A DNA stretch of 7,855 nucleotides, taken from contig QHWK01000554.1 in NCBI GenBank assembly GCA_003223775.1, forward strand, positions 1 through 7,855, read 5' to 3'. The first letter of the stretch is position 1. Each line of letters starts with the position of its first letter. The position numbers and the translations under genes are program-made. Shown here piece after piece: positions 1 to 4,868 of this stretch. This DNA comes from Acidobacteriota bacterium. GTDB lineage: Bacteria > Acidobacteriota > Vicinamibacteria > Vicinamibacterales > CAVVIG01. Below the pieces are notes generated by a model, which worked only from the letters and a program-made list of their open reading frames with translations, was not told the DNA's origin and made no database searches.

Positions 1-363
1 GAGCTCGCGCGGCACGTGCTGATGCTCGAGTCCGACGGCGGCGTCTTCAGACCGCAGGGATTCGGGTTCACCGGCAGCGACGCCGCGCGCGAGACGGTGA
101 AGACCATCGCGACGCTGCTGAGCGGCATCGCTGCGGATCAGATCAGCCCGGGCGGCGGCGGCGCGGACATCGGCCCGAGCATGCAGGAGGCGCACATTCC
201 CGGCATGTCGCTCGACGTCGACGGCTCGAAATACTTTCTGATTCACCACACCGCCGCGGACACCGTGGACAAGATCGATCCGGTCGAGATGGCGAAATGC
301 GCGGCGGCCGTCGCGGTGATGGCGTACGTCGTCGCCGATTTGCCGCACCGCCTCGGCGAGTAG
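1..363 (+). CDS. M28-family metallopeptidase, carboxypeptidase Q-like, C-terminal fragment
   Basis: This is the last 120 codons of a zinc metallopeptidase whose start lies before the window; frame 1 is open from base 1 to the TAG at 361-363. It resembles the C-terminus of carboxypeptidase Q (plasma glutamate carboxypeptidase, family M28). The ESD motif (residues 10-12 of the fragment) should supply an acidic zinc ligand. The segment GFGFTGSDAAR and the region 'GGGGADIGP' follow, and then the paired histidines in IHHTAADT (H82-H83), where the second His aligns with the last zinc ligand of M28 enzymes. The tail ends with the helix AAAVAVMAYVVADLP, typical of this subfamily. Family members are exopeptidases, usually secreted; the signal peptide would be upstream and cannot be seen. 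The first in-frame start-like codon (GTG at 16) is internal and not the true start. The family call is firm; the substrate is unknown. Confidence 0.88.
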   Translation, partial: ELARHVLMLESDGGVFRPQGFGFTGSDAARETVKTIATLLSGIAADQISPGGGGADIGPSMQEAHIPGMSLDVDGSKYFLIHHTAADTVDKIDPVEMAKCAAAVAVMAYVVADLPHRLGE

Positions 364-368
364 GCGGC

Positions 369-374
369 TATACT
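369..374 (+). promoter_or_regulatory. Candidate -10 element (TATACT) for a leaderless lipoprotein transcript
   Basis: TATACT matches the sigma-70 -10 consensus at 5 of 6 bases and is followed by exactly 6 bases (TTTCAG) before the ATG at 381. Transcription would then begin at or next to the A of the start codon. No Shine-Dalgarno sequence and no recognisable -35 hexamer are present. It sits in the 17-base gap after the M28 peptidase stop. The alternative is simple read-through from the peptidase gene. Confidence 0.42.
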
Positions 375-380
375 TTTCAG

Positions 381-1415
381 ATGAAAAATCTGCGGACCGC
401 CGTCATAGCCTCCGCCGTGCTCGCCGCCATGGCGTGCTCCTCGACGTCGGCGGAGCAGACGCCGCGGCCCGCGCAGACCGACGTCGTGGCGACGGTCGGA
501 TCGACGCCGATCACACTCGCCGAAGTGGACGACAAAGCGCTCGAGCAGTCGGCGCCGGCCGGCGTGAAGCTGTCGCAGGCGCTCTACGAGGCGCGGCGCG
601 CGGCACTCGACGAGATCGTCGCGACGAAGCTGTTCGACGCGGCGGCCAAGGCGCAGGGCGTCGAGCGCTCCGCGCTCATCGAGAAAGAGATCACGTCGAA
701 GGCGCCGACGGTGACCGACGCGGACATCGCCGCGTGGTATCAGGCGAACCAGAACCGGGTGCAGGGCGCGTCGCTCGACCAGGTGCGGCAGCCGATTCGA
801 TCGCTGCTCACGCAGGAACGGGTGCGCACGGTCCGCGATCAGTACCTCGAGACGCTCAAGGCGACGACGCCGGTGCGCCTGATGCTGGAACCGCCGCGGC
901 AGAAGATCGCAGCGTCCGACAGTCCGACGAAGGGTGCCCCGAACGCGCCGATCGAGTTGATCGAGTTCTCGGATTTCCAGTGCCCCTTCTGCCAGCGCGC
1001 GAACCCGACCGTTCAGCAGGTGCTCAACACCTACGGGGATCGCATCCGGTTCGTGTACCGCCACTACCCTCTTCCCAACCATCCCAACGCGCGTCCGGCG
1101 GCCGAAGCGGCGTCGTGCGCGGGCGAGCAAGGGAAGTTCTGGCCATACCATGACCGCCTGTTTGCCAACCCGTCGAAGCTGAGCGCAGGCGATCTGAAGC
1201 AGGCCGCCGCCGAGCTTGGCCTCGACGCGGCGAAGTTCAACGCGTGCGTCGACACGCACAAGGAGCAGGCGAAGGTCGACGCCGACCTGCGCGCCGGCGA
1301 GGGCGCGGGCGTCGATGGCACGCCGGCCTTCTTCATCAACGGTCGCATGATCAGCGGCGCGCAGCCGTTCGACGTCTTCAAGAAGGTCATCGACGAGGAA
1401 CTGAAGCGGCGCTAG
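381..1415 (+). CDS. Lipoprotein: SurA-like N-terminal region fused to DsbA-like thioredoxin domain
   Basis: Predicted 344-residue exported thiol-disulfide oxidoreductase. Residues 1-19 form a lipoprotein signal (MKNLRTAVIASAVLAAMAC) with the lipid-bearing Cys at C19. After a short linker, residues about 35-170 resemble the N-terminal chaperone region of SurA/PpiD-type proteins: a VVATVGSTPITLAEVD start, then helices including LDEIVATKLFDAAAKAQG. Residues about 180-344 are a DsbA/DsbG-type thioredoxin domain (Thioredoxin_4 type), with EFSDFQ then C201-P-F-C204 as the redox centre and the cis-proline loop GTPAFFING (P315). Two further cysteines (C246, C289) are present. No peptidyl-prolyl isomerase domain is visible. 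The ATG at 381 is preferred over upstream in-frame codons because it begins the signal peptide directly. Likely role: disulfide formation or isomerisation on proteins at the membrane surface, with the N-terminal region binding clients. Whether it oxidises or reduces cannot be told from sequence. Confidence 0.88.
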   Translation: MKNLRTAVIASAVLAAMACSSTSAEQTPRPAQTDVVATVGSTPITLAEVDDKALEQSAPAGVKLSQALYEARRAALDEIVATKLFDAAAKAQGVERSALIEKEITSKAPTVTDADIAAWYQANQNRVQGASLDQVRQPIRSLLTQERVRTVRDQYLETLKATTPVRLMLEPPRQKIAASDSPTKGAPNAPIELIEFSDFQCPFCQRANPTVQQVLNTYGDRIRFVYRHYPLPNHPNARPAAEAASCAGEQGKFWPYHDRLFANPSKLSAGDLKQAAAELGLDAAKFNACVDTHKEQAKVDADLRAGEGAGVDGTPAFFINGRMISGAQPFDVFKKVIDEELKRR

Positions 1416-1453
1416 GCAAGCTGCCGACCGCCGCCCGCCTCCGGGACTGACGC

Positions 1454-1469
1454 AGGCACATCCCTTGCG
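1454..1469 (+). promoter_or_regulatory. Candidate sigma-54 (RpoN) promoter of the eRF1-like gene
   Basis: The sequence AGGCAC-ATCCC-TTGCG carries GGCAC and TTGC at the exact spacing of the sigma-54 consensus TGGCAC-N5-TTGC, with the GG/GC cores 12 bases apart; only the leading T differs. The GC core ends at 1468, so transcription would start near 1480, about 2 bases before the ATG at 1482. This fits the lack of a Shine-Dalgarno sequence there. A site of the same layout precedes the DUF4142 gene. It is a motif match only: the activator and its upstream binding site are not identified. Confidence 0.55.
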
Positions 1470-1481
1470 AATTTTTCGGGC

Positions 1482-2597
1482 ATGCCTACGACTGATCAGC
1501 TCACCACGCAGCTCGACCGCCTGGCGTCGATCGACACTGGTCCGTTCCCAGTGCTCAGCCTGTATCTCAACCTTCAGGCCAACGATCGCGGCCGCGAGCA
1601 GTTCGGCCCGTTCCTGAAGAAAGAGCTGAGCGACCGGATTGCGACCTACCCCGCGAGCGGCCCGGAGCGCGACAGCCTCGAGCGCGACGGCGAGAAAATA
1701 CGCGACTACGTCCCGACGGTCGATCGCGCGGTGAACGGGCTCGCGATCTTCGCGTGCAGCGGCGCCGATCTGTTCGAGGCGATCCCGCTCGCGGCGCCGA
1801 TCGACGCGCATCGTCTCTACATTTCCGACCAGCCGCACCTGTACCCGCTCGCGCGCGTCCTGGAGCAGCACCCGCGCTATGCGGCGCTCGTCGCCGACAC
1901 GCATGCGGCGCGCATCTTCGTCTTCGCCGCCAACGCCGTCGAACGGAGCGAGGAGATCGAGAACACGAAGACCAAGCACCACAAGCGCGGCGGCTGGTCG
2001 CAGGCGCGCTACCAGCGCCACACCGAGAACTTCCACGTGCACCACGTGAAGGAGGTCGTCGACACGCTCGCGCGCATCGTGCGCGAGGAGCAGATCGCAA
2101 CTGTCCTCGTGTCGGGCGACGAGGTCGTCAAGCCGCTCCTGCGCGAGCACATGCCGAAGGAGATCAGCGACCGCGTGGTGGAGACCGGCAGCCTCGACAT
2201 CCGCACGCCGCAGCACGAAGTGCTGGCGGCGACACTGGCGGCGCTGCGCGAGCAGGACGCCGCGACCGATCGCGAGCGGGTGGACGCGCTCTTCGGCGCC
2301 TATCGCGCGAACGGGCTCGCGGTGGTCGGGGTCGACGCGGTGAAGCGCGCGTTCGAGCTCGGCCAGGTCGACGAGCTCGTGATCGCCGCGTCGGCGCAGG
2401 CGATTGGCAACAGCGCGGCCGGGGCAAAGGCGCGCGGGACGAATGCCGCTCAGCCGGAGCGCACGGCGCAGGAGCGCGCCGCTGACGAGCTGATCGTGCA
2501 GGCGAACAAGACGTCGGCGAAGATTCGCTTCATCGAAGACGCGCGGCTGCTGGCGCCCGTCGGCGGCGTCGGCGCTTTCCTGAGGTTCAAACTGTGA
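1482..2597 (+). CDS. eRF1/Vms1-like protein (bacterial archaeo-eukaryotic release factor family, baeRF)
   Basis: 371-residue protein with the layout of the bacterial eRF1/Pelota/Vms1-like families. Residues about 1-130 are the N-terminal domain (PVLSLYLNLQ start). Residues about 133-260 are the middle domain, beginning YAALVADTHAARIFVF. It holds the GGQ-equivalent loop as G170-G171-W-S-Q174 in KRGGWSQARYQRH, followed by a His-rich helix and the strand ATVLVSGDEVVKPLL. Residues about 265-371 are the L7Ae/eRF1 domain 3-like part (VVGVDAVKRAFELGQVDELV, ending GGVGAFLRFKL). In eukaryotic Vms1 the glutamine of this loop drives release of peptidyl-tRNA on stalled ribosomes; a similar ribosome-rescue or peptidyl-tRNA hydrolase role is inferred here. 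The protein is cytoplasmic, with no signal or membrane segment. The ATG at 1482 has no Shine-Dalgarno sequence but lies directly behind a sigma-54-like element. The next gene overlaps it by 4 bases. Fold assignment is strong; function is inferred. Confidence 0.85.
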   Translation: MPTTDQLTTQLDRLASIDTGPFPVLSLYLNLQANDRGREQFGPFLKKELSDRIATYPASGPERDSLERDGEKIRDYVPTVDRAVNGLAIFACSGADLFEAIPLAAPIDAHRLYISDQPHLYPLARVLEQHPRYAALVADTHAARIFVFAANAVERSEEIENTKTKHHKRGGWSQARYQRHTENFHVHHVKEVVDTLARIVREEQIATVLVSGDEVVKPLLREHMPKEISDRVVETGSLDIRTPQHEVLAATLAALREQDAATDRERVDALFGAYRANGLAVVGVDAVKRAFELGQVDELVIAASAQAIGNSAAGAKARGTNAAQPERTAQERAADELIVQANKTSAKIRFIEDARLLAPVGGVGAFLRFKL

Positions 2598-2806
2598 GCA
2601 GCAAGAACAACGTCAACCCCGATTACTACAAGCAGGGCGGACGCAATCGCCCCGACGAGACGACCCCGCACGGCAATCGGCCGCTCAGCGAGCGCGATCA
2701 GCAGACGCGCGACCGGTGGGAGGAGCGGCAGAAGGACAAGAAGAACGCGGAGACCGAAGAGAAGAACGCGGAAACCGACGAGAAGAAGTCGGAGGCCGAA
2801 GAGTAG
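2594..2806 (+). CDS. Small, highly charged protein coupled to the eRF1-like gene
   Basis: 70-residue protein of unknown function. It starts at GTG 2594, overlapping the TGA of the eRF1-like gene (GTGA, 4 bases), with GAGG at 2582-2585 as a ribosome site 8 bases upstream, so translational coupling is likely. The N-terminal half is polar, with a NPDYYKQGGRNRP segment that may be a short binding motif. From residue about 33 it is almost wholly charged, and it ends with three consecutive seven-residue units: KNAETEE, KNAETDE, KKSEAEE (residues 50-70). There is no signal peptide, membrane segment or cysteine. It should be largely disordered, or a single helix or coiled coil. Overlap with a putative ribosome-rescue factor suggests that the two act together, but nothing in the sequence gives a function. 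The overlap and ribosome site support a real gene despite the low complexity. Confidence 0.75.
   Translation: MSSKNNVNPDYYKQGGRNRPDETTPHGNRPLSERDQQTRDRWEERQKDKKNAETEEKNAETDEKKSEAEE
2741..2803 (+). repeat. Three tandem 21-bp units encoding heptads
   Basis: Units at 2741-2761, 2762-2782 and 2783-2803. The second differs from the first at 2 of 21 positions and the third at 3 of 21. Each encodes one heptad of the form K-(N/K)-(A/S)-E-(T/A)-(E/D)-E, in frame with the small gene, and the last unit ends immediately before the stop codon. This points to expansion by in-frame duplication, and copy number may vary between strains. Confidence 0.8.
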
Positions 2807-2810
2807 CGAT

Positions 2811-2846
2811 AAAAAAACCCGCGGCCATCGTCTCGACGGTCGCGGG
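2811..2846 (-). terminator. Rho-independent terminator of the - strand DUF4142 gene
   Basis: On the - strand, CCCGCG and CGCGGG (2841-2846 and 2818-2823) pair perfectly. The stem continues inward through a GCC/GGT segment, one mismatch and three more pairs to a three-base loop. It is followed at once by seven T residues (2817-2811). It lies 20 bases beyond the DUF4142 stop. On the + strand the hairpin is not followed by a T run, so it should act mainly on - strand transcripts. The converging small gene stops at 2806. Confidence 0.9.
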
Positions 2847-2866
2847 TCCTGCCTTGCAGCCCACTC

Positions 2867-3460
2867 TTACTTCTTCACGCCGCCGGTTCCCTTGTGCCCC
2901 GTGCGCGCGGCCGCGCCTGACGTGCCGACGGCCTTGGTCGTATCCTCGGCCAGCTTCAGGTGGTCTTCGAGCGTCGGCAGCGTCTTCGAGGCCCACGTTT
3001 TCACGTCCGGATCCTTGCCGGTCGTCGACTCACGCTTGAACTCGTTCACGTCCTTGCGATGGTCGGTGAGCATGTGCTGCATGTAGGCGCGATCGAACGC
3101 GGCGCCGGAGAGCTTCGAGAGCCGATCGTGCAGCGCCTTGTTCGTCGCGTCGATCTCGGTTGGCAGCGTGATGTTCTTCTGCTGCGCGAGGCTCTTCAGT
3201 TCATCGTTGGCCTTCCCGTGATCGGTAACCATACGCTGGCCGAATTTTTTCACCTCGTCGCTCGCGCCGTGATCCGCGGCAAGCCGTCCGAGCTCAACCT
3301 CTGCGAGCCCGCCTTTCGCCGCGTTCTTGACGAACAACGTGTCGCTCGCGCCGCCGGCTTTGGCCGTCGGCGTCTTGTCCGTCGTCGGCTGCTGGCCCGC
3401 GAAGGCCGGCGCGGCGGCAAGGCTCAGCACAACGGTTCCTGCTAGAAGTGTCTTCAGCAT
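2867..3460 (-). CDS. Secreted DUF4142 domain protein
   Basis: 197-residue exported protein. Residues 1-22 are a clear signal peptide (MLKTLLAGTVVLSLAAAPAFA), likely cut after AFA. A short linker (QQPTTDKTPTAKAGGAS) leads to a DUF4142 domain at residues about 40-175. This is a predicted helical bundle with two characteristic histidine-bearing repeats, FGQRMVTDHGKANDEL and MQHMLTDHRKDVNEF. The tail (VGTSGAAARTGHKGTGGVKK) is basic and flexible. DUF4142 proteins are widespread envelope proteins of unsettled function; the paired Asp-His motifs resemble ferritin-like helical bundles, so metal binding is possible but unproven. The start ATG at 3460 is fixed by a strong ribosome site 6 bases upstream. 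A sigma-54-like promoter precedes it and a terminator follows it, so it probably has its own transcript, separate from the rhomboid gene 59 bases upstream. Confidence 0.9.
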   Translation of the reverse strand: MLKTLLAGTVVLSLAAAPAFAGQQPTTDKTPTAKAGGASDTLFVKNAAKGGLAEVELGRLAADHGASDEVKKFGQRMVTDHGKANDELKSLAQQKNITLPTEIDATNKALHDRLSKLSGAAFDRAYMQHMLTDHRKDVNEFKRESTTGKDPDVKTWASKTLPTLEDHLKLAEDTTKAVGTSGAAARTGHKGTGGVKK

Positions 3461-3466
3461 CTGTAA

Positions 3467-3474
3467 CCTCCTCC
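3467..3474 (-). promoter_or_regulatory. Strong ribosome binding site (GGAGGAGG) of the DUF4142 gene
   Basis: On the - strand GGAGGAGG ends 6 bases before the ATG at 3460. This is the strongest Shine-Dalgarno sequence in the window; most other starts here have a weak one or none. It fixes the start codon and implies a leadered, efficiently translated message. Confidence 0.88.
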
Positions 3475-3493
3475 TGGCTCGATCGTGGAGGTC

Positions 3494-3508
3494 GCAAGGC
3501 GAGTGCCA
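3494..3508 (-). promoter_or_regulatory. Sigma-54 (RpoN) promoter of the DUF4142 gene
   Basis: Read on the - strand the site is TGGCAC-TCGCC-TTGC: all six bases of the -24 block and all four of the -12 block, with correct spacing. The -12 C is at 3494, giving a predicted start near 3482 and a 22-base leader that contains the GGAGGAGG ribosome site. It lies in the 59-base gap between the rhomboid stop and the DUF4142 start. Promoter, leader, ribosome site and ATG fit together. An upstream activator site would lie inside the rhomboid gene and was not identified. Confidence 0.7.
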
Positions 3509-3519
3509 ACCGCGCGACG

Positions 3520-4377
3520 CTAGCGGAAGAGCGGCAGGCCCGTGATGATCGATGCCGCAAGCGCGAGAAACGTCGCGGCGAGCAGCACGACCGCGACGAT
3601 CATGTGGTCGCCGCGCTCGCGCGTCATCGGGTTGAAGAACGCGGACATCACGTAGCCGCCGGCGAATCCGCCGAGGTGCGCGTAGTTGTCGATGCCCGGA
3701 AAGATGAGCCCGAAGATGATCGCCTGAACGGCGAAGTACGTCGCCTGCTGCTTCACGATGCTGCTGCTCGTGCGGCCGTAGTGATAGAGCGCGCCGATGA
3801 GGCCGAAGACCGGTGCGGAGGCGCCGACGGTGAAGCCGGCGCCGCGGAGCAACGGAATCGGAAGACCGTTGAGGAACGCGCCGGCGAAGGAGCTGAGCGC
3901 GAAGCCGGTGACGCCCGCGGCGACGTAGACGATGATCGTGCGCGCCGGCCCGAGGATGTCCACCATCGCCGGGCCGATGTACCGCACCCAGTACATGTTC
4001 AGCACGATGTGCAGCAGCCCGGCGTGCAGCCACCCGGCGCTCAGCACGGTCCACCATCGGCCGAAGGTGAACACCGGAATCGCGCCGCTCGCGCCGAAGA
4101 GAAACAGCACGGGCGTGCTGGGCGCGAGCAGCGCCATGATGCTGTCCATGCGGATCGCGCCGCCCGACAAGAGCAGCGTGGCGACGTAGATCGTCGCCGA
4201 CGCGCCGATCACCATCGGCGCGAAGCTGAAGGTGACGCCGAGATTGCGCAGCGCCGGGCCGAAGCCCCAGAGTCCCGGATTCCGTCGGCCGCACGTGTAG
4301 CACTTGTCGTCGCGCACGCCGACGAGCGATCCGCACGAGGGACAGACCACCGATCCGGTCGTTCGCCGCTGGAACAC
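3520..4377 (-). CDS. Rhomboid-family intramembrane serine protease with N-terminal zinc ribbon
   Basis: 285-residue membrane protease. Residues 12-29 form a zinc ribbon with two cysteine pairs, C12-P-S-C15 and C26-Y-T-C29. The rhomboid core follows, with about six to seven hydrophobic segments from residue 52 on. Family signatures are present: H118 in AGWLHAGLLH, then H123-IVL-N127 (the HxxxN oxyanion element); catalytic S187 in GASAP; and catalytic H234 in YAHLGGFAGG. Known rhomboids usually read GxSG at the serine; here the residue after it is Ala. The Ser-His dyad is intact, so an active enzyme cutting substrates within the membrane is expected. The start is taken as GTG 4377: it is the only start-like codon that keeps the zinc ribbon, and the first downstream ATG would remove it. 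There is no Shine-Dalgarno sequence, but a TACAAT lies 7 bases upstream. It follows the small membrane protein gene by 17 bases and may also be read from that operon. Substrate unknown. Confidence 0.9.
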   Translation of the reverse strand: MFQRRTTGSVVCPSCGSLVGVRDDKCYTCGRRNPGLWGFGPALRNLGVTFSFAPMVIGASATIYVATLLLSGGAIRMDSIMALLAPSTPVLFLFGASGAIPVFTFGRWWTVLSAGWLHAGLLHIVLNMYWVRYIGPAMVDILGPARTIIVYVAAGVTGFALSSFAGAFLNGLPIPLLRGAGFTVGASAPVFGLIGALYHYGRTSSSIVKQQATYFAVQAIIFGLIFPGIDNYAHLGGFAGGYVMSAFFNPMTRERGDHMIVAVVLLAATFLALAASIITGLPLFR

Positions 4378-4384
4378 GGGTGCG

Positions 4385-4393
4385 ATTGTACCA
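4385..4393 (-). promoter_or_regulatory. Candidate extended -10 (TGGTACAAT) for a leaderless rhomboid transcript
   Basis: On the - strand TGG-TACAAT fits the extended -10 pattern TGn-TAnnnT and is followed by 7 bases and then the GTG start at 4377. The start site would fall at or next to the start codon. No -35 hexamer is evident, as is tolerated with extended -10 elements. It lies just upstream of, and one base short of, the stop codon of the preceding gene's end region, in the 17-base gap. An operon promoter upstream of GH15 remains an alternative. Confidence 0.42.
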
Positions 4394-4394
4394 G

Positions 4395-4868
4395 CTAAAC
4401 TCTGACCACCCAGCCGACGACGGCGCCGTACACGATGTGCGCGGCGAGCACGACGAGAAAGGAGCGGCGTCCGTAGTTCAGCATCAGGAAGCCGGGAGGC
4501 TCCAGCAGCGCGATCTCGTTCGCCGCCGTCTCGGGCGTGCCGATGCGGGGGTGGACGACCGGCAGCAGGACGTTCACCAGGACGGTGCCCGTGAAGATCG
4601 CCTGGAGCGCGCCAAGCAGCGCGCCGAGCAGCCACCCGCTGCGGCCGACGATGGCGAAGAAGCCGCCGTACGCGAGCGCGAAGCCGAGGCCGATCAGGAA
4701 GTGGAACACGTAGCCGACCGCGCGCGCCTTCCGCCGGTTGTCGGTGACCGTGGTGCCGAGCAGCAGCGCGAGATCGATGCGCGTCAGGCCGAATTCGCTG
4801 GCGCCGCGCATGATCGTCGTCATCAGCAGCGTGCCGACGAAGCCGCCCGCGATCGCCGAGCCGATCAT
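4395..4868 (-). CDS. Small integral membrane protein, unknown family
   Basis: 157-residue membrane protein that I do not recognise. About four hydrophobic segments are visible: residues 2-20, 51-73, 78-103 and 136-155. Between the first two is a polar stretch (EFGLTRIDLALLLGTTVTDNRRKARA). Between the last two is a conserved-looking loop (VHPRIGTPETAANEIALLEPPG) holding H106 and acidic residues that could be a functional site. The ATG at 4868 overlaps the TGA of the GH15 gene (ATGA, 4 bases), implying translational coupling, and the rhomboid gene follows after 17 bases. There are no cysteines or transporter signatures. It may help the neighbouring hydrolase or act in the membrane independently; nothing decides this. 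The reading frame is secure because of hydrophobicity, codon bias and the tight junctions on both sides. Confidence 0.82.
   Translation of the reverse strand: MIGSAIAGGFVGTLLMTTIMRGASEFGLTRIDLALLLGTTVTDNRRKARAVGYVFHFLIGLGFALAYGGFFAIVGRSGWLLGALLGALQAIFTGTVLVNVLLPVVHPRIGTPETAANEIALLEPPGFLMLNYGRRSFLVVLAAHIVYGAVVGWVVRV

Noticed and set aside
297..380. Earlier start for the lipoprotein at 297
   Set aside because: It would overlap the M28 peptidase by 67 bases and place an Arg-rich tail before a complete lipoprotein signal that begins at ATG 381.
1415..1425. Short inverted repeat GGCA-AGC-TGCC as a terminator or activator site upstream of the sigma-54 element
   Set aside because: Arms are only 4 bases, there is no T run, and no second copy was found upstream of the DUF4142 promoter.
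243..2216. 657-codon open frame on the - strand across the lipoprotein and eRF1-like genes
   Set aside because: Its translation is Arg-, Leu- and Val-rich without domains and lies opposite two well-supported genes; GC-rich codon bias opens such frames.
2848..2858. Possible third sigma-54 -12 box (CCTTGCAG) near 2854
   Set aside because: The bases at the -24 position read GGGTC rather than GGCAC, and it points into a convergent terminator region with no gene ahead.
3448..4398. 316-codon open frame on the + strand opposite the rhomboid gene
   Set aside because: Low-complexity Arg/Glu/Asp-rich product opposite a clear rhomboid; shadow frame.
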